Notes: generated from the letters alone by a model not told the origin. Positions 34,906-43,197 are shown, counted from the stretch's first letter. The stretch is 64,000 bases of DNA from Chloroflexota bacterium (GCA_005880985.1 VBIQ01000004.1:62001-126000), one strand, 5' to 3'. Numbers and translations are program-made.

Positions 34906-35231
34906 TACGCCGGAGCGAAGCGGTACAGGACGATCGCCAGCACCACCACCGCGACGACGATCGCCACTCCGGTGAGCACCGCGCGGGAGGGACGGCCGCT
35001 GATCCGCACATGCGAACCGGGGGGCAGATCGGCGACGGTACGGAAGCTGATCCGGCGCGGCACGTCGGGCGTCGGCAGGTCGTCGTCCTCGAGGTCCTGC
35101 CATACCGAGCGGATCGCACCGAGGGGCCGCCGTTGACCGTTGGCCGGCGGCGTCACCGACTCCGGCCGCGCCAGCTGTCGCGGCAGCGATCCGCCCGGCA
35201 TCCGCCGCCGGGGAGGCTCAGCCTCTGCCAT
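34905..35231 (-). CDS. Small tail-anchored membrane protein, unknown
   Basis: 108 residues from ATG 35231. Residues 1-75 are polar and Pro/Arg rich (with SVWQDLEDDDLPTPDVPRRI); a single membrane helix lies near the C-terminus (AVLTGVAIVVAVVVLAIVLYRF), so the protein is probably anchored with its N-terminus inside. Family not recognised. 11 bp downstream of pyrE in the same direction and sharing a TAGTG junction with the next gene. Confidence 0.7.
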   Translation of the reverse strand: MAEAEPPRRRMPGGSLPRQLARPESVTPPANGQRRPLGAIRSVWQDLEDDDLPTPDVPRRISFRTVADLPPGSHVRISGRPSRAVLTGVAIVVAVVVLAIVLYRFAPA

Positions 35232-35242
35232 CGCCGCTCGCG

Positions 35243-35812
35243 TCAGGCTCTCGCGGGAGCCGGGAAATCGCTCCGGCGGAAGAGCGACTGCAGCTCGAGG
35301 CCGCGGGCCGCCAGCGCCTCGGCCCCGCCCTCCTCACGATCGACCACCGCGATCGCCGCGACCACGGCGGCACCGGTCTCGAGGACTCGCTCGGCCGCGG
35401 TGAGGAAGGCGCTGCCGCTGGTGATCACGTCGTCGACGATGACGGTGCGGTCGGCGGCGCCGAGCGGCGGTCCTTCGATGGCGCGACCGGTGCCGTGGGC
35501 CTTCACCTCCTTGCGGACGATGAAGGCCCGCAACGGCCGCCCGTCCACGGCGCTGAGAGCCGCGACTCCGGCGGCGATGGGGTCGGCGCCGAGGGTGAGG
35601 CCACCGACCGCGGTGGCGGCCAGGCTGCGGCAGCGTGCCAGCACCAGACGGCTCACCAGGTAGAGGCCGCGGCCCTCGAGGGTCACCTGCTTGCCATCGA
35701 AGTAGACGTCGCTCCGCCGGCCGCTGCTGAGGACGAAGTCGCCGAAACGGAAGGACCGCTGCCGCAGCAGCTCGTGGAGTTCGGCGTGCAGCGCCCCGGG
35801 GTCCTCGCTCAT
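35243..35812 (-). CDS. pyrE: Orotate phosphoribosyltransferase
   Basis: 189 residues from ATG 35812, which overlaps the gcvPB stop as ATGA; ATG 35824 is upstream but not coupled. PRPP-binding motif VIVDDVITSGSA, catalytic-loop Lys in RKEVKAHGTGR, N-terminal RFGDFVLSSGRRSDVYFDGK and GGLTLGADPIAAGVA are family signatures. Transfers ribose-5-phosphate from PRPP to orotate in pyrimidine synthesis. Its coupling to glycine decarboxylase rather than to other pyr genes is unusual. Confidence 0.95.
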   Translation of the reverse strand: MSEDPGALHAELHELLRQRSFRFGDFVLSSGRRSDVYFDGKQVTLEGRGLYLVSRLVLARCRSLAATAVGGLTLGADPIAAGVAALSAVDGRPLRAFIVRKEVKAHGTGRAIEGPPLGAADRTVIVDDVITSGSAFLTAAERVLETGAAVVAAIAVVDREEGGAEALAARGLELQSLFRRSDFPAPARA

Positions 35813-37332
35813 CGCCCCGACCATCGCAGCACCGGCCGGCGGGCCGCCTCCACCTCGTCGACCCGAGTCACCGGCCCATTGTGCGGCGCCGACTGGACGA
35901 AGCCGAGGTCGCGCTCGGCCTCGTCCATCACCGCCGCGCAGGCGTCGCCCAGGTAGTCCAGCGACTGCCGCGACTCCGTCTCGGTCGGCTCGAACATCAG
36001 CGCCTCCGGAACCGTGGTGGGGAAGTACACCGTCGGCGGGTACACACCGTAATCGATCAGCCGCTTGGCAACATCCATCGCTCGCAGTCCGGGGACCCGT
36101 GCGGCCCTGGTGGTGGCGACGAACTCGTGCATGCAGGGGGTGTCGACGGCCATGGCGAACCCCGCGGCGCGCAGCCGCGCCTGCAGGTACCGGGCGTTGA
36201 GCACCGCGTCGCGAGCCACCTGCGGCAGGGTGTCGCCGTAGGCGCGGATGTACGCGTAGGCGCGCACCAGCATGCCGAAGTTTCCGAAATACGAGCGCAC
36301 CTTGCCGATGCTTCGCGGCCGGTGCTGGTCGAGGGCGAAGTGATCGCCCTGCCGCTCCACCGTGGGGACGGGGAGGAAGTCGATCAGCCCCGGCGCCACG
36401 CCCACCGGTCCCGCTCCCGGGCCACCGCCGCCGTGGGGAGTCGAGAACGTCTTGTGCAGGTTGAGATGGACGACGTCGAAACCCATGTCGCCCGGGCGGG
36501 CGACGCCCACCAGCGCGTTGAGGTTGGCGCCGTCGTAGTAGAGCAGCGATCCTGCTTGGTGAGCCAGACCGGCGATCTCGAGGATGTTGCGCTCGAACAC
36601 CCCGAGTGTGTTGGGGTTGGTCATCATGATCGCCGCCACGCGATCATCGAGGTGGGCGGCGATGTCGGCGACGTCGACGGTGCCGTCGGCGGCGCTCTTC
36701 ACGGTGACCACCTCGAGCCCGGCCAGCGCCGCCGAGGCGGGATTGGTGCCGTGCGCGCTGTCGGGGACCAGCACCCTCGTCCGGTTCTCGTCACCGCGCC
36801 CGGCGTGATACGCCTGGATCATGCGCAGCCCGGTCCATTCGCCGTGCGCGCCGGCGGCCGGCTGCAGGGACATCCGTGCCATGCCGGTGATCGCGCACAG
36901 CAGCCGCTCCAGCTCCCACATCAGCGCCAGCGCACCCTGGACGTCGCCCTCTTCCTGGTAGGGATGAAGCGCGGCGAAGCCGTCGAGCCCGGCCAGCTGC
37001 TCGTCGACCACCGGGTTGTACTTCATGGTGCAGGAGCCCAGCGGGTAGCTGCCGTGGTGCAGGTGGTGGTTGCGCCGCGCCAGGCGGCCCACATGCCGGG
37101 CCAGCACCGGCTCCGGCACCACGGGCACCGCCGGGGTGTGCCGGCGCAGCGCCGCGGGGGGCAACAGCGTGTCGAGGCCGCCGCCCGGAACCCCTGCCGC
37201 CGGCATCCGCGGCGGTGCCGAGGTGCCGCCCGCGAGCTCGAAGACCAGCGGCTCGGCGCCGGCCCACGCAGGCCTGACAGCCCTCGTGTTCTCGCCACTC
37301 ATGGCTGCAACCCCGTCGCCGCCGGCGATCAC
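35809..37332 (-). CDS. gcvPB: Glycine dehydrogenase (decarboxylating) subunit 2
   Basis: 507 residues from GTG 37332: AGGAGG 5 nt upstream and a GTGA overlap with the gcvPA stop make this start better than ATG 37302. Pyridoxal-phosphate Lys lies in VVHLNLHKTFSTPHGGGGPGAGP; other hallmarks are HHGSYPLGSCTMKYNP, MSLQPAAGAHGEWTG, DSAHGTNPASAALAG, MMTNPNTLGVFE and YYDGANLNALVG. With GcvPA it forms the P-protein that decarboxylates glycine and loads the aminomethyl group on lipoyl-GcvH. GcvT and GcvH are not in the window. Confidence 0.97.
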   Translation of the reverse strand: MIAGGDGVAAMSGENTRAVRPAWAGAEPLVFELAGGTSAPPRMPAAGVPGGGLDTLLPPAALRRHTPAVPVVPEPVLARHVGRLARRNHHLHHGSYPLGSCTMKYNPVVDEQLAGLDGFAALHPYQEEGDVQGALALMWELERLLCAITGMARMSLQPAAGAHGEWTGLRMIQAYHAGRGDENRTRVLVPDSAHGTNPASAALAGLEVVTVKSAADGTVDVADIAAHLDDRVAAIMMTNPNTLGVFERNILEIAGLAHQAGSLLYYDGANLNALVGVARPGDMGFDVVHLNLHKTFSTPHGGGGPGAGPVGVAPGLIDFLPVPTVERQGDHFALDQHRPRSIGKVRSYFGNFGMLVRAYAYIRAYGDTLPQVARDAVLNARYLQARLRAAGFAMAVDTPCMHEFVATTRAARVPGLRAMDVAKRLIDYGVYPPTVYFPTTVPEALMFEPTETESRQSLDYLGDACAAVMDEAERDLGFVQSAPHNGPVTRVDEVEAARRPVLRWSGR

Positions 37333-38693
37333 GCGCGCACCTCCTCGGGGTGGGTCACCAGCGCGCGCATCGCGTCGACGTAGGCATCGATGGCGGCGGG
37401 CGGGGTCATCTCCGTGCAGCACACCAGCAGCTGGTCGTCACGATCCGGGTCGAACCGTCCAAGCGCAAGTCCGGCGAGGATGCCACGCCGGCGCAGCCCT
37501 GCCACCAGCTGCTCGACGTTGCCGGCGATGCGCAGCGCGAACTCCCAGAGGAAGGGCGCCTCCGGATGGGCCAGGGCCACCCCGGGCAGCTCGGTCAGGC
37601 GACCGGCGAGGTGATGGGCTCGCTGGGCGCTCAGCTCGGCGACGGCGCGCATCCCGGCGCCCCCCATCCGGGCCATGTAGACGGTCGCCGCCAGCGCCAT
37701 CAGGGCGTGGTTGGTGCAGATGTTGGAGGTTGCCGCCTCGCGACGGATGTGCTGCTCTCGGGTCTGCAGGGTGAGCGTGTAGGCGCGCTCCCCCGCGGCG
37801 TCACGGGTCATCCCGACCAGGCGCCCGGGAAGGCGGCGGAGCAGCTCCTGCCGGAGCGCCATGAAACCGACGTGGGGCCCGCCGAAGGACGGTGGCAGGC
37901 CCAGCGGCTGTCCGTCACCGACGGCGACGTCGAACCCGGCGTCGCCGGGAGGCGCCAGGGCGGCGCAGGCGATGGGATCCACGGCGGCCACCGCCAGCGC
38001 GCCGGCAGCGTGCGCTGCCTCCGCCAGCGGCTCCAGGCTCTCGATCGCTCCCAGGAAGTTGGGCTGTGCCACCACCAGCGCGGCGTGCTGCTTGCCGAGC
38101 ACCGCCCGCGCCGCTCGCTCGAGCGTCAGTCCGTCGCCGAGCGGAATGCGATCGATGGTCACGCCGCGTCCGCGTCGGTAGGTGTCGAGCACCTGAAGGG
38201 TTTCCGGATGCAGGCCGGCCGATACCGCGACCCGGGTGCGCCCGGTGTGGGCAACCGCGAGCAGCGCCGCCTCCGCGGTGGCGGTCGCGCCGTCGTAGAG
38301 CGACGCGTTGGCGACATCCAGCGCCGTCAGCGCGCAGATCATCGACTGAAATTCGAAGATGCTCTGCAGGGTTCCCTGCGACGCCTCCGCCTGGTACGGC
38401 GTGTACGCGGTGTAGAACTCCGGGCGGGAGACGGTCGCACGCACGATGGCGGGGATGAAGCGGTGGTAGACACCGGCTCCCAGGAAGCTGTGCCAGCCGG
38501 ACAGTGGGCGGTTGCGGGCGGCGAGCCCCTCCAGCTCGGCGACGAGGTCCTGCTCGCCGAGAGGTGCAGGCAGCTCCAGTGCCGGGTCGAGGAGCGCGCG
38601 CGGAACCGACGCGAAGAGGTCCTCCACCGACCCGGCACCGACGGCGGCCAGCATGCTGCGCCGATCGGCGTCGGTGTGAGGAAGGTAGGCCAT
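37329..38693 (-). CDS. gcvPA: Glycine dehydrogenase (decarboxylating) subunit 1
   Basis: 454 residues from ATG 38693 (open to 38789). Begins MAYLPHTDADRRSMLAAVG, a typical GcvPA start, and contains FLGAGVYHRFIPAIV, YTAYTPYQAEASQGTLQSIFEFQSM, LYDGATATAEAALLA and SNICTNHALMALAATVYMA. Lacks the PLP lysine, which is in GcvPB; the two subunits form a tetramer. The two-subunit form is typical of Firmicutes, Thermus, Chloroflexota and archaea rather than Actinobacteria. GAGGG lies 5 nt upstream and CATACT at the -10 position. Confidence 0.97.
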   Translation of the reverse strand: MAYLPHTDADRRSMLAAVGAGSVEDLFASVPRALLDPALELPAPLGEQDLVAELEGLAARNRPLSGWHSFLGAGVYHRFIPAIVRATVSRPEFYTAYTPYQAEASQGTLQSIFEFQSMICALTALDVANASLYDGATATAEAALLAVAHTGRTRVAVSAGLHPETLQVLDTYRRGRGVTIDRIPLGDGLTLERAARAVLGKQHAALVVAQPNFLGAIESLEPLAEAAHAAGALAVAAVDPIACAALAPPGDAGFDVAVGDGQPLGLPPSFGGPHVGFMALRQELLRRLPGRLVGMTRDAAGERAYTLTLQTREQHIRREAATSNICTNHALMALAATVYMARMGGAGMRAVAELSAQRAHHLAGRLTELPGVALAHPEAPFLWEFALRIAGNVEQLVAGLRRRGILAGLALGRFDPDRDDQLLVCCTEMTPPAAIDAYVDAMRALVTHPEEVRA

Positions 38694-38770
38694 CGCCCTC
38701 AAGTATGAGCGCGGCGGTGCCGACCTCCGGGGTTGGCTGAGCCGTGAGCGGGTACACTCGTCATCGAGCC

Positions 38771-38992
38771 ATGGCGAAGCGCGGTACACCGGTCCACATC
38801 GACGACGTCATCACCGCCATCGAGACGGCGCGCGACAAGGTGATGGCCGACGAGGTGAAGTCCCTCGTCAAGCTCGGTCTGCCCAAGAACGTCGCCTGGA
38901 AGATGGTGGCGGAGCGTTTCCGGCAGCGGGGAGAGGAGGGCGAGGAGACCGTCGGCGAGGGCACCCAGACGCCCTGGCCGGACATGTCCTGA
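38771..38992 (+). CDS. Small hypothetical protein
   Basis: 73 residues from ATG 38771; GTG 38744 is an in-frame alternative. Highly charged and mostly helical (VHIDDVITAIETARDKVMADEVKSLVKLGLPKNVAWKMVAERFRQ) with an acidic tail (GEEGEETVGEGTQ). No family recognised. TACACT at 38753-38758 could be its -10 box. Divergent from gcvPA across 77 bp. Confidence 0.6.
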   Translation: MAKRGTPVHIDDVITAIETARDKVMADEVKSLVKLGLPKNVAWKMVAERFRQRGEEGEETVGEGTQTPWPDMS

Positions 38993-39069
38993 CCCGGGAC
39001 AGCCTGGCCTCCCTCGGCGTCGCTTCGTAGCTCGCGACCGCTCTCGCGCGCCTGGGATATCCGGCTTGC

Positions 39070-39085
39070 CCGAACCTCGGTTCGG
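39070..39085. terminator. Hairpin CCGAAC-CTCG-GTTCGG
   Basis: Perfect 6-bp stem with a CTCG tetraloop 78 bp downstream of the small gene at 38771. The surrounding 220-bp gap has other GC-rich self-complementary stretches and no gene. Terminator role is positional inference. Confidence 0.35.
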
Positions 39086-39177
39086 CAGATCCGCGGCGGG
39101 GCCTCCTGGCTCGGGTGACGCTCCCCGCGTCAGCGCCGGCATCTCCCGGCGCGTGGCCGGGCCGCCCTCCGGGGCGG

Positions 39178-39205
39178 TTGACTTTCCGCCTTGCTGTGTA
39201 ATCAT
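39178..39205 (+). promoter_or_regulatory. Promoter TTGACT-N16-AATCAT with extended -10, leaderless
   Basis: -35 TTGACT (39178-39183), 16-bp spacer ending in TGT, and -10 AATCAT (39200-39205), then 7 nt to ATG 39213. Transcription would begin at or next to the start codon. Confidence 0.55.
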
Positions 39206-39212
39206 GTAATCC

Positions 39213-39737
39213 ATGACACACAACGCCGATGCCGACGAGATCAAGGGCTGGTTCGCCGGCCGCATCCCTGACAGCTGGTTCACCGAGGCTCCCGAGGTCA
39301 CCGCCGACGGCGACGAGATCCTGGTGGTGGGCCGGTTGAGCCCGGCCTCGCTTCCCGACGACGCGACCGCCGCGGTCCGCACCGTCGCCGAGCGCTCCCG
39401 GATCGACGGCTTCCGGGAGGAGACCCGCCAGGCGCGCGTCCGCATCGCCCAGGACGCCCAGCACCGCTTCCGACGCCGGGTGAGCTGGGGCGCCGTCTGC
39501 GGTGACACGCGCGTTCTCTTCACCACCGTGGGCACTCCGGTGATGACCCGGCTGCGGATGCCCGAGCGCGCCGTGCTCGACACCCTGATCGACGCCGGCG
39601 TCGCCCGCAGCCGCAGCGAGGCGCTTGCTTGGTGTGTGCGGCTGGTGGGGAAGAATCAAGGAGAGTGGATCAGCAGCCTTCGTGAGGCACTGACCCACGT
39701 CGAGAAGGTTCGTGCCGAGGGTCCGGATTCCGCCTGA
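39213..39737 (+). CDS. Conserved hypothetical protein with RHH-like C-terminus
   Basis: 174 residues from ATG 39213. N-terminal DEIKGWFAGRIPDSWFTEAPEVTADGDEILVVGRL, a central helix REETRQARVRIAQDAQHRFRRRVSWGAVCG and C-terminal RMPERAVLDTLIDAGVARSRSEALAWCVRLVG. The last segment resembles a ribbon-helix-helix DNA-binding unit (SRSEALAW). I recall similar proteins as conserved hypotheticals in Actinobacteria, function unknown. Followed 21 bp later by the HtrA-like protease, probably one transcript. Confidence 0.75.
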   Translation: MTHNADADEIKGWFAGRIPDSWFTEAPEVTADGDEILVVGRLSPASLPDDATAAVRTVAERSRIDGFREETRQARVRIAQDAQHRFRRRVSWGAVCGDTRVLFTTVGTPVMTRLRMPERAVLDTLIDAGVARSRSEALAWCVRLVGKNQGEWISSLREALTHVEKVRAEGPDSA

Positions 39738-39758
39738 GGCGCCACCGGGACCCCCACG

Positions 39759-40769
39759 ATGACCGACACCGACACCGACACTCGTCCTGACACCCTGCTG
39801 CTGACCCCGCCGCCGGTCGACGGCGTCGACGACACCGAGGCGCTCGACGCCTACTCGGTTGCCGTCAGCGCGGTCGCCGAGAAGCTCATCCCCGCCGTCG
39901 CCAGCCTGCGCGTCGAGTCCCAGAGAGGGCGCGGCCAGCAGCGGCAGGGCAGCGGCTCCGCCGTCGTCCTCAGCCCCGACGGCTACATGCTCACCTCCGC
40001 TCACGTCGTCGACGGGGCGACCGGTGGGCGGGCCGTCTTCGCGGACGGCGGCGAGGCCCCCATCACCGTGGTCGGCGCCGACCGGCTCTCCGACCTGGCG
40101 GTGGTGCGCGCTGCGGTCACCGACCTTCCGAGCGCGCGGGTCGGTGACGCCGACCGGCTGCGCGTCGGCCAGCTGGTGATCGCCGTCGGCAACCCGATGG
40201 GGTTCGCCGGCAGCGTGACCGCCGGCGTGGTCAGCGCCCTGGGACGGTCGCTGCCGGTGCGCGCCGGCACCCACACCCGGGTGGTCGAGAACGTGATCCA
40301 GACCGATGCCGCACTCAACCCCGGCAACTCCGGCGGTGCGCTCGCCGACTCGCGCGCTCGCGTCGTCGGCATCAATACCGCGGTGGCCGGCATGGGTCTG
40401 GGACTGGCGGTGCCGGTCAACGCCACCACCCTGCGGATCGTCGGCACCCTACTTGCCGAAGGCCGGGTGCGGCGCGCCTTTCTGGGCATCGCCGGCGGCA
40501 GCCGCCCGCTGCCGCCGGCGACCGCGCACCGCGTCGGCCACGACGCCGGCGTCGAGGTGGTCGAGGTCGTCAGCGGCAGCCCGGCGGAATGGGGTGGCCT
40601 GCGCCGCGGCGACGTCATCCTCGACGTCGACGGCTACCCGGTCACCGGCTCCGGCGACCTCCAACAGCTGATGACCGGCGACCGCATCGGCCGTCCGGTG
40701 ATGATCCGCGCTCTCCGCAACGGCACCGTGGAGGGCGTCGTCGTCACCCCGGTCGAGCTACACGAATAG
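39759..40769 (+). CDS. HtrA/DegP-like serine protease with PDZ domain, no export signal
   Basis: 336 residues from ATG 39759. Chymotrypsin-fold triad: His82 (TSAHVVDG), Asp112 (SDLAVV), Ser191 (NPGNSGGAL). PDZ domain about 240-330 (GVEVVEVVSGSPAEWGGLRRGDVILDVDGYPV). The N-terminus is acidic (TDTDTDTRPDT), with no signal peptide or membrane helix, whereas HtrA proteins are normally exported or anchored; it is therefore predicted cytoplasmic. Degrades or refolds damaged proteins in this family. Start supported by the acidic N-terminus and by lack of any upstream hydrophobic extension in frame. Confidence 0.92.
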   Translation: MTDTDTDTRPDTLLLTPPPVDGVDDTEALDAYSVAVSAVAEKLIPAVASLRVESQRGRGQQRQGSGSAVVLSPDGYMLTSAHVVDGATGGRAVFADGGEAPITVVGADRLSDLAVVRAAVTDLPSARVGDADRLRVGQLVIAVGNPMGFAGSVTAGVVSALGRSLPVRAGTHTRVVENVIQTDAALNPGNSGGALADSRARVVGINTAVAGMGLGLAVPVNATTLRIVGTLLAEGRVRRAFLGIAGGSRPLPPATAHRVGHDAGVEVVEVVSGSPAEWGGLRRGDVILDVDGYPVTGSGDLQQLMTGDRIGRPVMIRALRNGTVEGVVVTPVELHE

Positions 40770-40813
40770 GGTCGGCGACCAGCGCCTCCACGGCTCGAGG
40801 CTTGGTTGCGTCG

Positions 40814-40937
40814 GGGCGGGGGAGGCGGCATCGCTGCGGAGGCACGCGGCCGACGCCTACCGGCGTCGACTCGCTCGGTGCGGACGCGGCTGCACGCCGC
40901 GCCGCAACGGCCTCCTCCGCGACGGCACCTCCCCCGC
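40814..40937 (-). repeat. Structured repeat, copy A (inverted orientation)
   Basis: Palindromic element: left arm 40817-40843 and right arm 40910-40936 pair almost completely. Read on the minus strand it has, in order, GTCGCGGAGGAG, a central hairpin GACGCC-GGTA-GGCGTC and CTCCGCAGCGATG. Copy B at 41093 has the same order on the plus strand. Lies in the gene-free region 40770-41288. Confidence 0.7.
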
Positions 40938-41040
40938 CTTCGCATCGGCGCCACCGCTGCGGGCTGACGGCCTCCGGAGGCAAGAGACGCGCAGCGCCGT
41001 TACGTCGACGGGTGGCGCTTCGCCCTCTTGCCCATGCGGA

Positions 41041-41092
41041 GCGCTTGGCCGAAGCGCACCTGTGCGACAAGAGAGTGCCTCGCAGTGCGAGG
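41041..41092. repeat. Two small hairpins next to copy B
   Basis: GCGCTT-GGCCG-AAGCGC at 41041-41057 and CCTCGC-AGT-GCGAGG at 41078-41092, both perfect 6-bp stems, directly before structured copy B. Together with copies A and B they make 40770-41288 a highly folded stretch with no ORF of protein-like quality. Confidence 0.5.
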
Positions 41093-41212
41093 GTGGAGGG
41101 GGCACGTCGCGGAGGAGACCGTCGCGCAGGCGAGCTGAGCGAGCCGAGCGCAGCGGGCCGACGGCAAAGCCGTCGGAACCGCGGGTCTCCGCAGCGACGT
41201 GCCCCCTCCGCC
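41093..41212 (+). repeat. Structured repeat, copy B
   Basis: Left arm 41095-41120 (GGAGGGGGCACGTCGC, then GGAGGAGACC) pairs with right arm 41184-41210 (GGTCTCC, then GCGACGTGCCCCCTCC). Between them is a perfect hairpin GACGGC-AAA-GCCGTC (41160-41174). The block order GTCGCGGAGGAG, hairpin, CTCCGCAGCGA is shared with copy A in opposite orientation. 77 bp upstream of moeA. Confidence 0.7.
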
Positions 41213-41274
41213 CCCACGGAGGCGACGCAGACCCGAACCCGTCACCCACATGCAGCGCGGCGGTGCCGTTGCCG

Positions 41275-41280
41275 TAGTGT
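41275..41280 (+). promoter_or_regulatory. -10 box TAGTGT, probable leaderless start of moeA
   Basis: TAGTGT ends 8 nt before ATG 41289; no ribosome-binding site in between. Confidence 0.4.
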
Positions 41281-41288
41281 GTCAACGC

Positions 41289-42500
41289 ATGCTGAGCGTC
41301 GCCGAGGCCCAGGCACGCATCATCGCGGCCCTGCGCCCGCTTCCCATCGAGTCGGTCGGGCTCGACGAGGCGCTGGGGCGGGTGCTGGCCGAGACGGTTG
41401 TCAGCCAGCGGGTGCTGCCGCCGTTCGACAACTCGGCGATGGACGGGTACGCGGTGCGCGCCGGCGATGTCGCCGGAGCCACCGATGCGACACCGGTGAT
41501 CCTGCCCGTCAGCGGTGAGTCCCGCGCTGGCGGCTCTCCGGACCTGTCGCTGCCGGCGGGAACGGCGATGCTGGTGATGACCGGCGCCCCGGTACCGCGC
41601 GGCGCCGACGCCGTCGTCCGCGATGAGGACACCGACCGCGGCCGCGAGCAGGTCGCCGTTCGCGTCGCCGCCTCACCGGGGACCAGCATGCGTTACGCAG
41701 GCGAGGACATGGCTCCGGGAGACGAGATCCTCACCGCCGGACGCCGTTTGCGAGCTGCCGACCTGGCGGCTTGCGCCGCCCTCGGTGTCGCTCTGCTTCC
41801 GGTCCGGCGCCGACCCCGGGTCGCGGTCCTCTCCACCGGCGACGAGCTGGTCGAGGCTGGCGAGGTCCCGGGCCCCGGACAGGTGGCGGACAGCAACGGC
41901 CCGGCGCTTGCCGCCGCCATCGTCGAAGCCGGCGGCATCCCGGTGCGCATGGGCATCGCCCGCGACACCGCTGCCGATGTGCGCGAGCACCTCCTCGGCG
42001 CCGAGGGATGCGACCTGATCGTCAGCAGCGCCGGAGTCAGCGTCGGCGATCACGACCACGTTCGCGACGTCGTCGAGGCGCTCGGCTCCCTCGACTTCTG
42101 GCGGGTGGCGATGCGTCCCGGCAAGCCGCTAGCCGTGGGTGAGGTGCGCGGAGTCCCGTTCATCGGCCTTCCCGGCAACCCGGTCAGCAGCCAGGTGACC
42201 TTCGAGCTCTTCACCCGGCCGGCACTGCTGGCGCTGCAGGGCGCCGCCGAGATTCATCGCCGCCGCTGGCCGGCCCGCGTGCTCGACGACATGGCCAAGC
42301 CGGACGGGCTCGAGACCTATCACCGCGGCGTCCTCGTTCCCGACGACGGTGACGGCGTCCCTGGAGTGCGTCTCACCGGGTCCCAGAGCTCGGGAGTGAT
42401 CCGCTCGCTGGTGCTCGCCGACTGCCTGGTCGTCCTGCCCGCCGCCGGGTCGAGCGTTCGCGCCGGGTCTCTGGTCGAGGTGATCCCGTTCGGCCAGTAG
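41289..42500 (+). CDS. moeA: Molybdopterin molybdenumtransferase MoeA
   Basis: 403 residues from ATG 41289. Family hallmarks in order: SVGLDEALGRVLAETV, LPPFDNSAMDGYAVRA, PAGTAMLVMTGAPVPRGADAVVRDED, VAVLSTGDELVE with VADSNGPALAA, SSAGVSVGDHDHVRDV, WRVAMRPGKPLAVGEVRGVPFIGLPGNPVSSQVTFELFTRP. Inserts molybdenum into adenylylated molybdopterin to make Moco. No mog, moaA or moaC in the window. Clients include the sulfite-oxidase-like enzyme at 8654. The upstream gap holds the structured repeats. Confidence 0.97.
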   Translation: MLSVAEAQARIIAALRPLPIESVGLDEALGRVLAETVVSQRVLPPFDNSAMDGYAVRAGDVAGATDATPVILPVSGESRAGGSPDLSLPAGTAMLVMTGAPVPRGADAVVRDEDTDRGREQVAVRVAASPGTSMRYAGEDMAPGDEILTAGRRLRAADLAACAALGVALLPVRRRPRVAVLSTGDELVEAGEVPGPGQVADSNGPALAAAIVEAGGIPVRMGIARDTAADVREHLLGAEGCDLIVSSAGVSVGDHDHVRDVVEALGSLDFWRVAMRPGKPLAVGEVRGVPFIGLPGNPVSSQVTFELFTRPALLALQGAAEIHRRRWPARVLDDMAKPDGLETYHRGVLVPDDGDGVPGVRLTGSQSSGVIRSLVLADCLVVLPAAGSSVRAGSLVEVIPFGQ

Positions 42501-42535
42501 GCCCTCGCATCGCGGCGCGGCGGAGCGCTGCCGGC

Positions 42536-43150
42536 TCAGGATCCGCTTGCGGTCGCGCTGCGCCTGCCCCGGACAACCCAGCCGGCGAGCAGGAGGACGA
42601 TGACCACCGCCAGGGCGATGGCGACCTTCTCGATGGGTCCCGAGATCCGGTCGTAGTTGGCACCAATCGCGTAGCCTCCCGCCGCCAGGGCGGCGCACCA
42701 GGGCAGCGCGCCGACGAAGGTGAGCACCGAGAAGCGGACCAGCTCCACCCGGGCGAGGCCGGCGGGGAACGAGATGTAGGTGCGCACCACCGGCAGCACG
42801 CGCGACACCAGCACCGTGGCCAGCCCGTAGCGGTCGAACCAGCGCTGGGCCAGCTGCAGGTGGCGGGCGGAGAAGCCGACCCGCCGCCCGGGACCGAGCA
42901 GCAGCCGCTCACCGAAGAGCGCGGCGAGCGCGTAGGCGACCAGCGATCCGGCGAGATTGCCGGCGGCGCCGAGGACGATCGCCCAGCCCAGGGACAGATG
43001 AACGCCGGCGACCGCACCCGCGGCCAGCGCCCCGGCCAGCGGCATGATCACCTCGCTGGGAAACGGCACCCCCGCGCTCTCTGCCGCCATCAGCACGAAC
43101 ACCGCGAACAGCCCGTGCTGGGTTGTGAACGAGGTCACCGCAGATCCCAT
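42536..43150 (-). CDS. DedA-family membrane protein
   Basis: 204 residues from ATG 43150. Re-entrant hallmark ESAGVPFPSEVIMPLAGALAAG near the N-terminus, then G(x)3G-rich GAAGNLAGSLVAYALAALFG, the amphipathic FDRYGLATVLVSRVLPVVRTYISFPAGLARVELVRF segment with the conserved Arg (SRVLPVVRT), and C-terminal membrane helices ending VIVLLLAGWVVRGRR. DedA proteins act as flippases for undecaprenyl phosphate or phospholipids in the inner membrane. 47 bp downstream of the PlsY-like gene in the same direction. Confidence 0.93.
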   Translation of the reverse strand: MGSAVTSFTTQHGLFAVFVLMAAESAGVPFPSEVIMPLAGALAAGAVAGVHLSLGWAIVLGAAGNLAGSLVAYALAALFGERLLLGPGRRVGFSARHLQLAQRWFDRYGLATVLVSRVLPVVRTYISFPAGLARVELVRFSVLTFVGALPWCAALAAGGYAIGANYDRISGPIEKVAIALAVVIVLLLAGWVVRGRRSATASGS

Positions 43151-43197
43151 CGCCGGGGCATTGTCGACGACGAGTGCGGCGGCATGCAGCCGGCAAT

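Noticed and set aside
38615-38770. Glycine riboswitch before gcvPA
   Set aside because: Only 77 bp separate gcvPA from the divergent gene and no tandem aptamer-like segments are seen.
41093-41288. Moco riboswitch before moeA
   Set aside because: Position would fit, but the palindromic architecture and the second, inverted copy at 40814 are not those of the Moco motif as I know it, and the moeA -10 lies downstream of the element.
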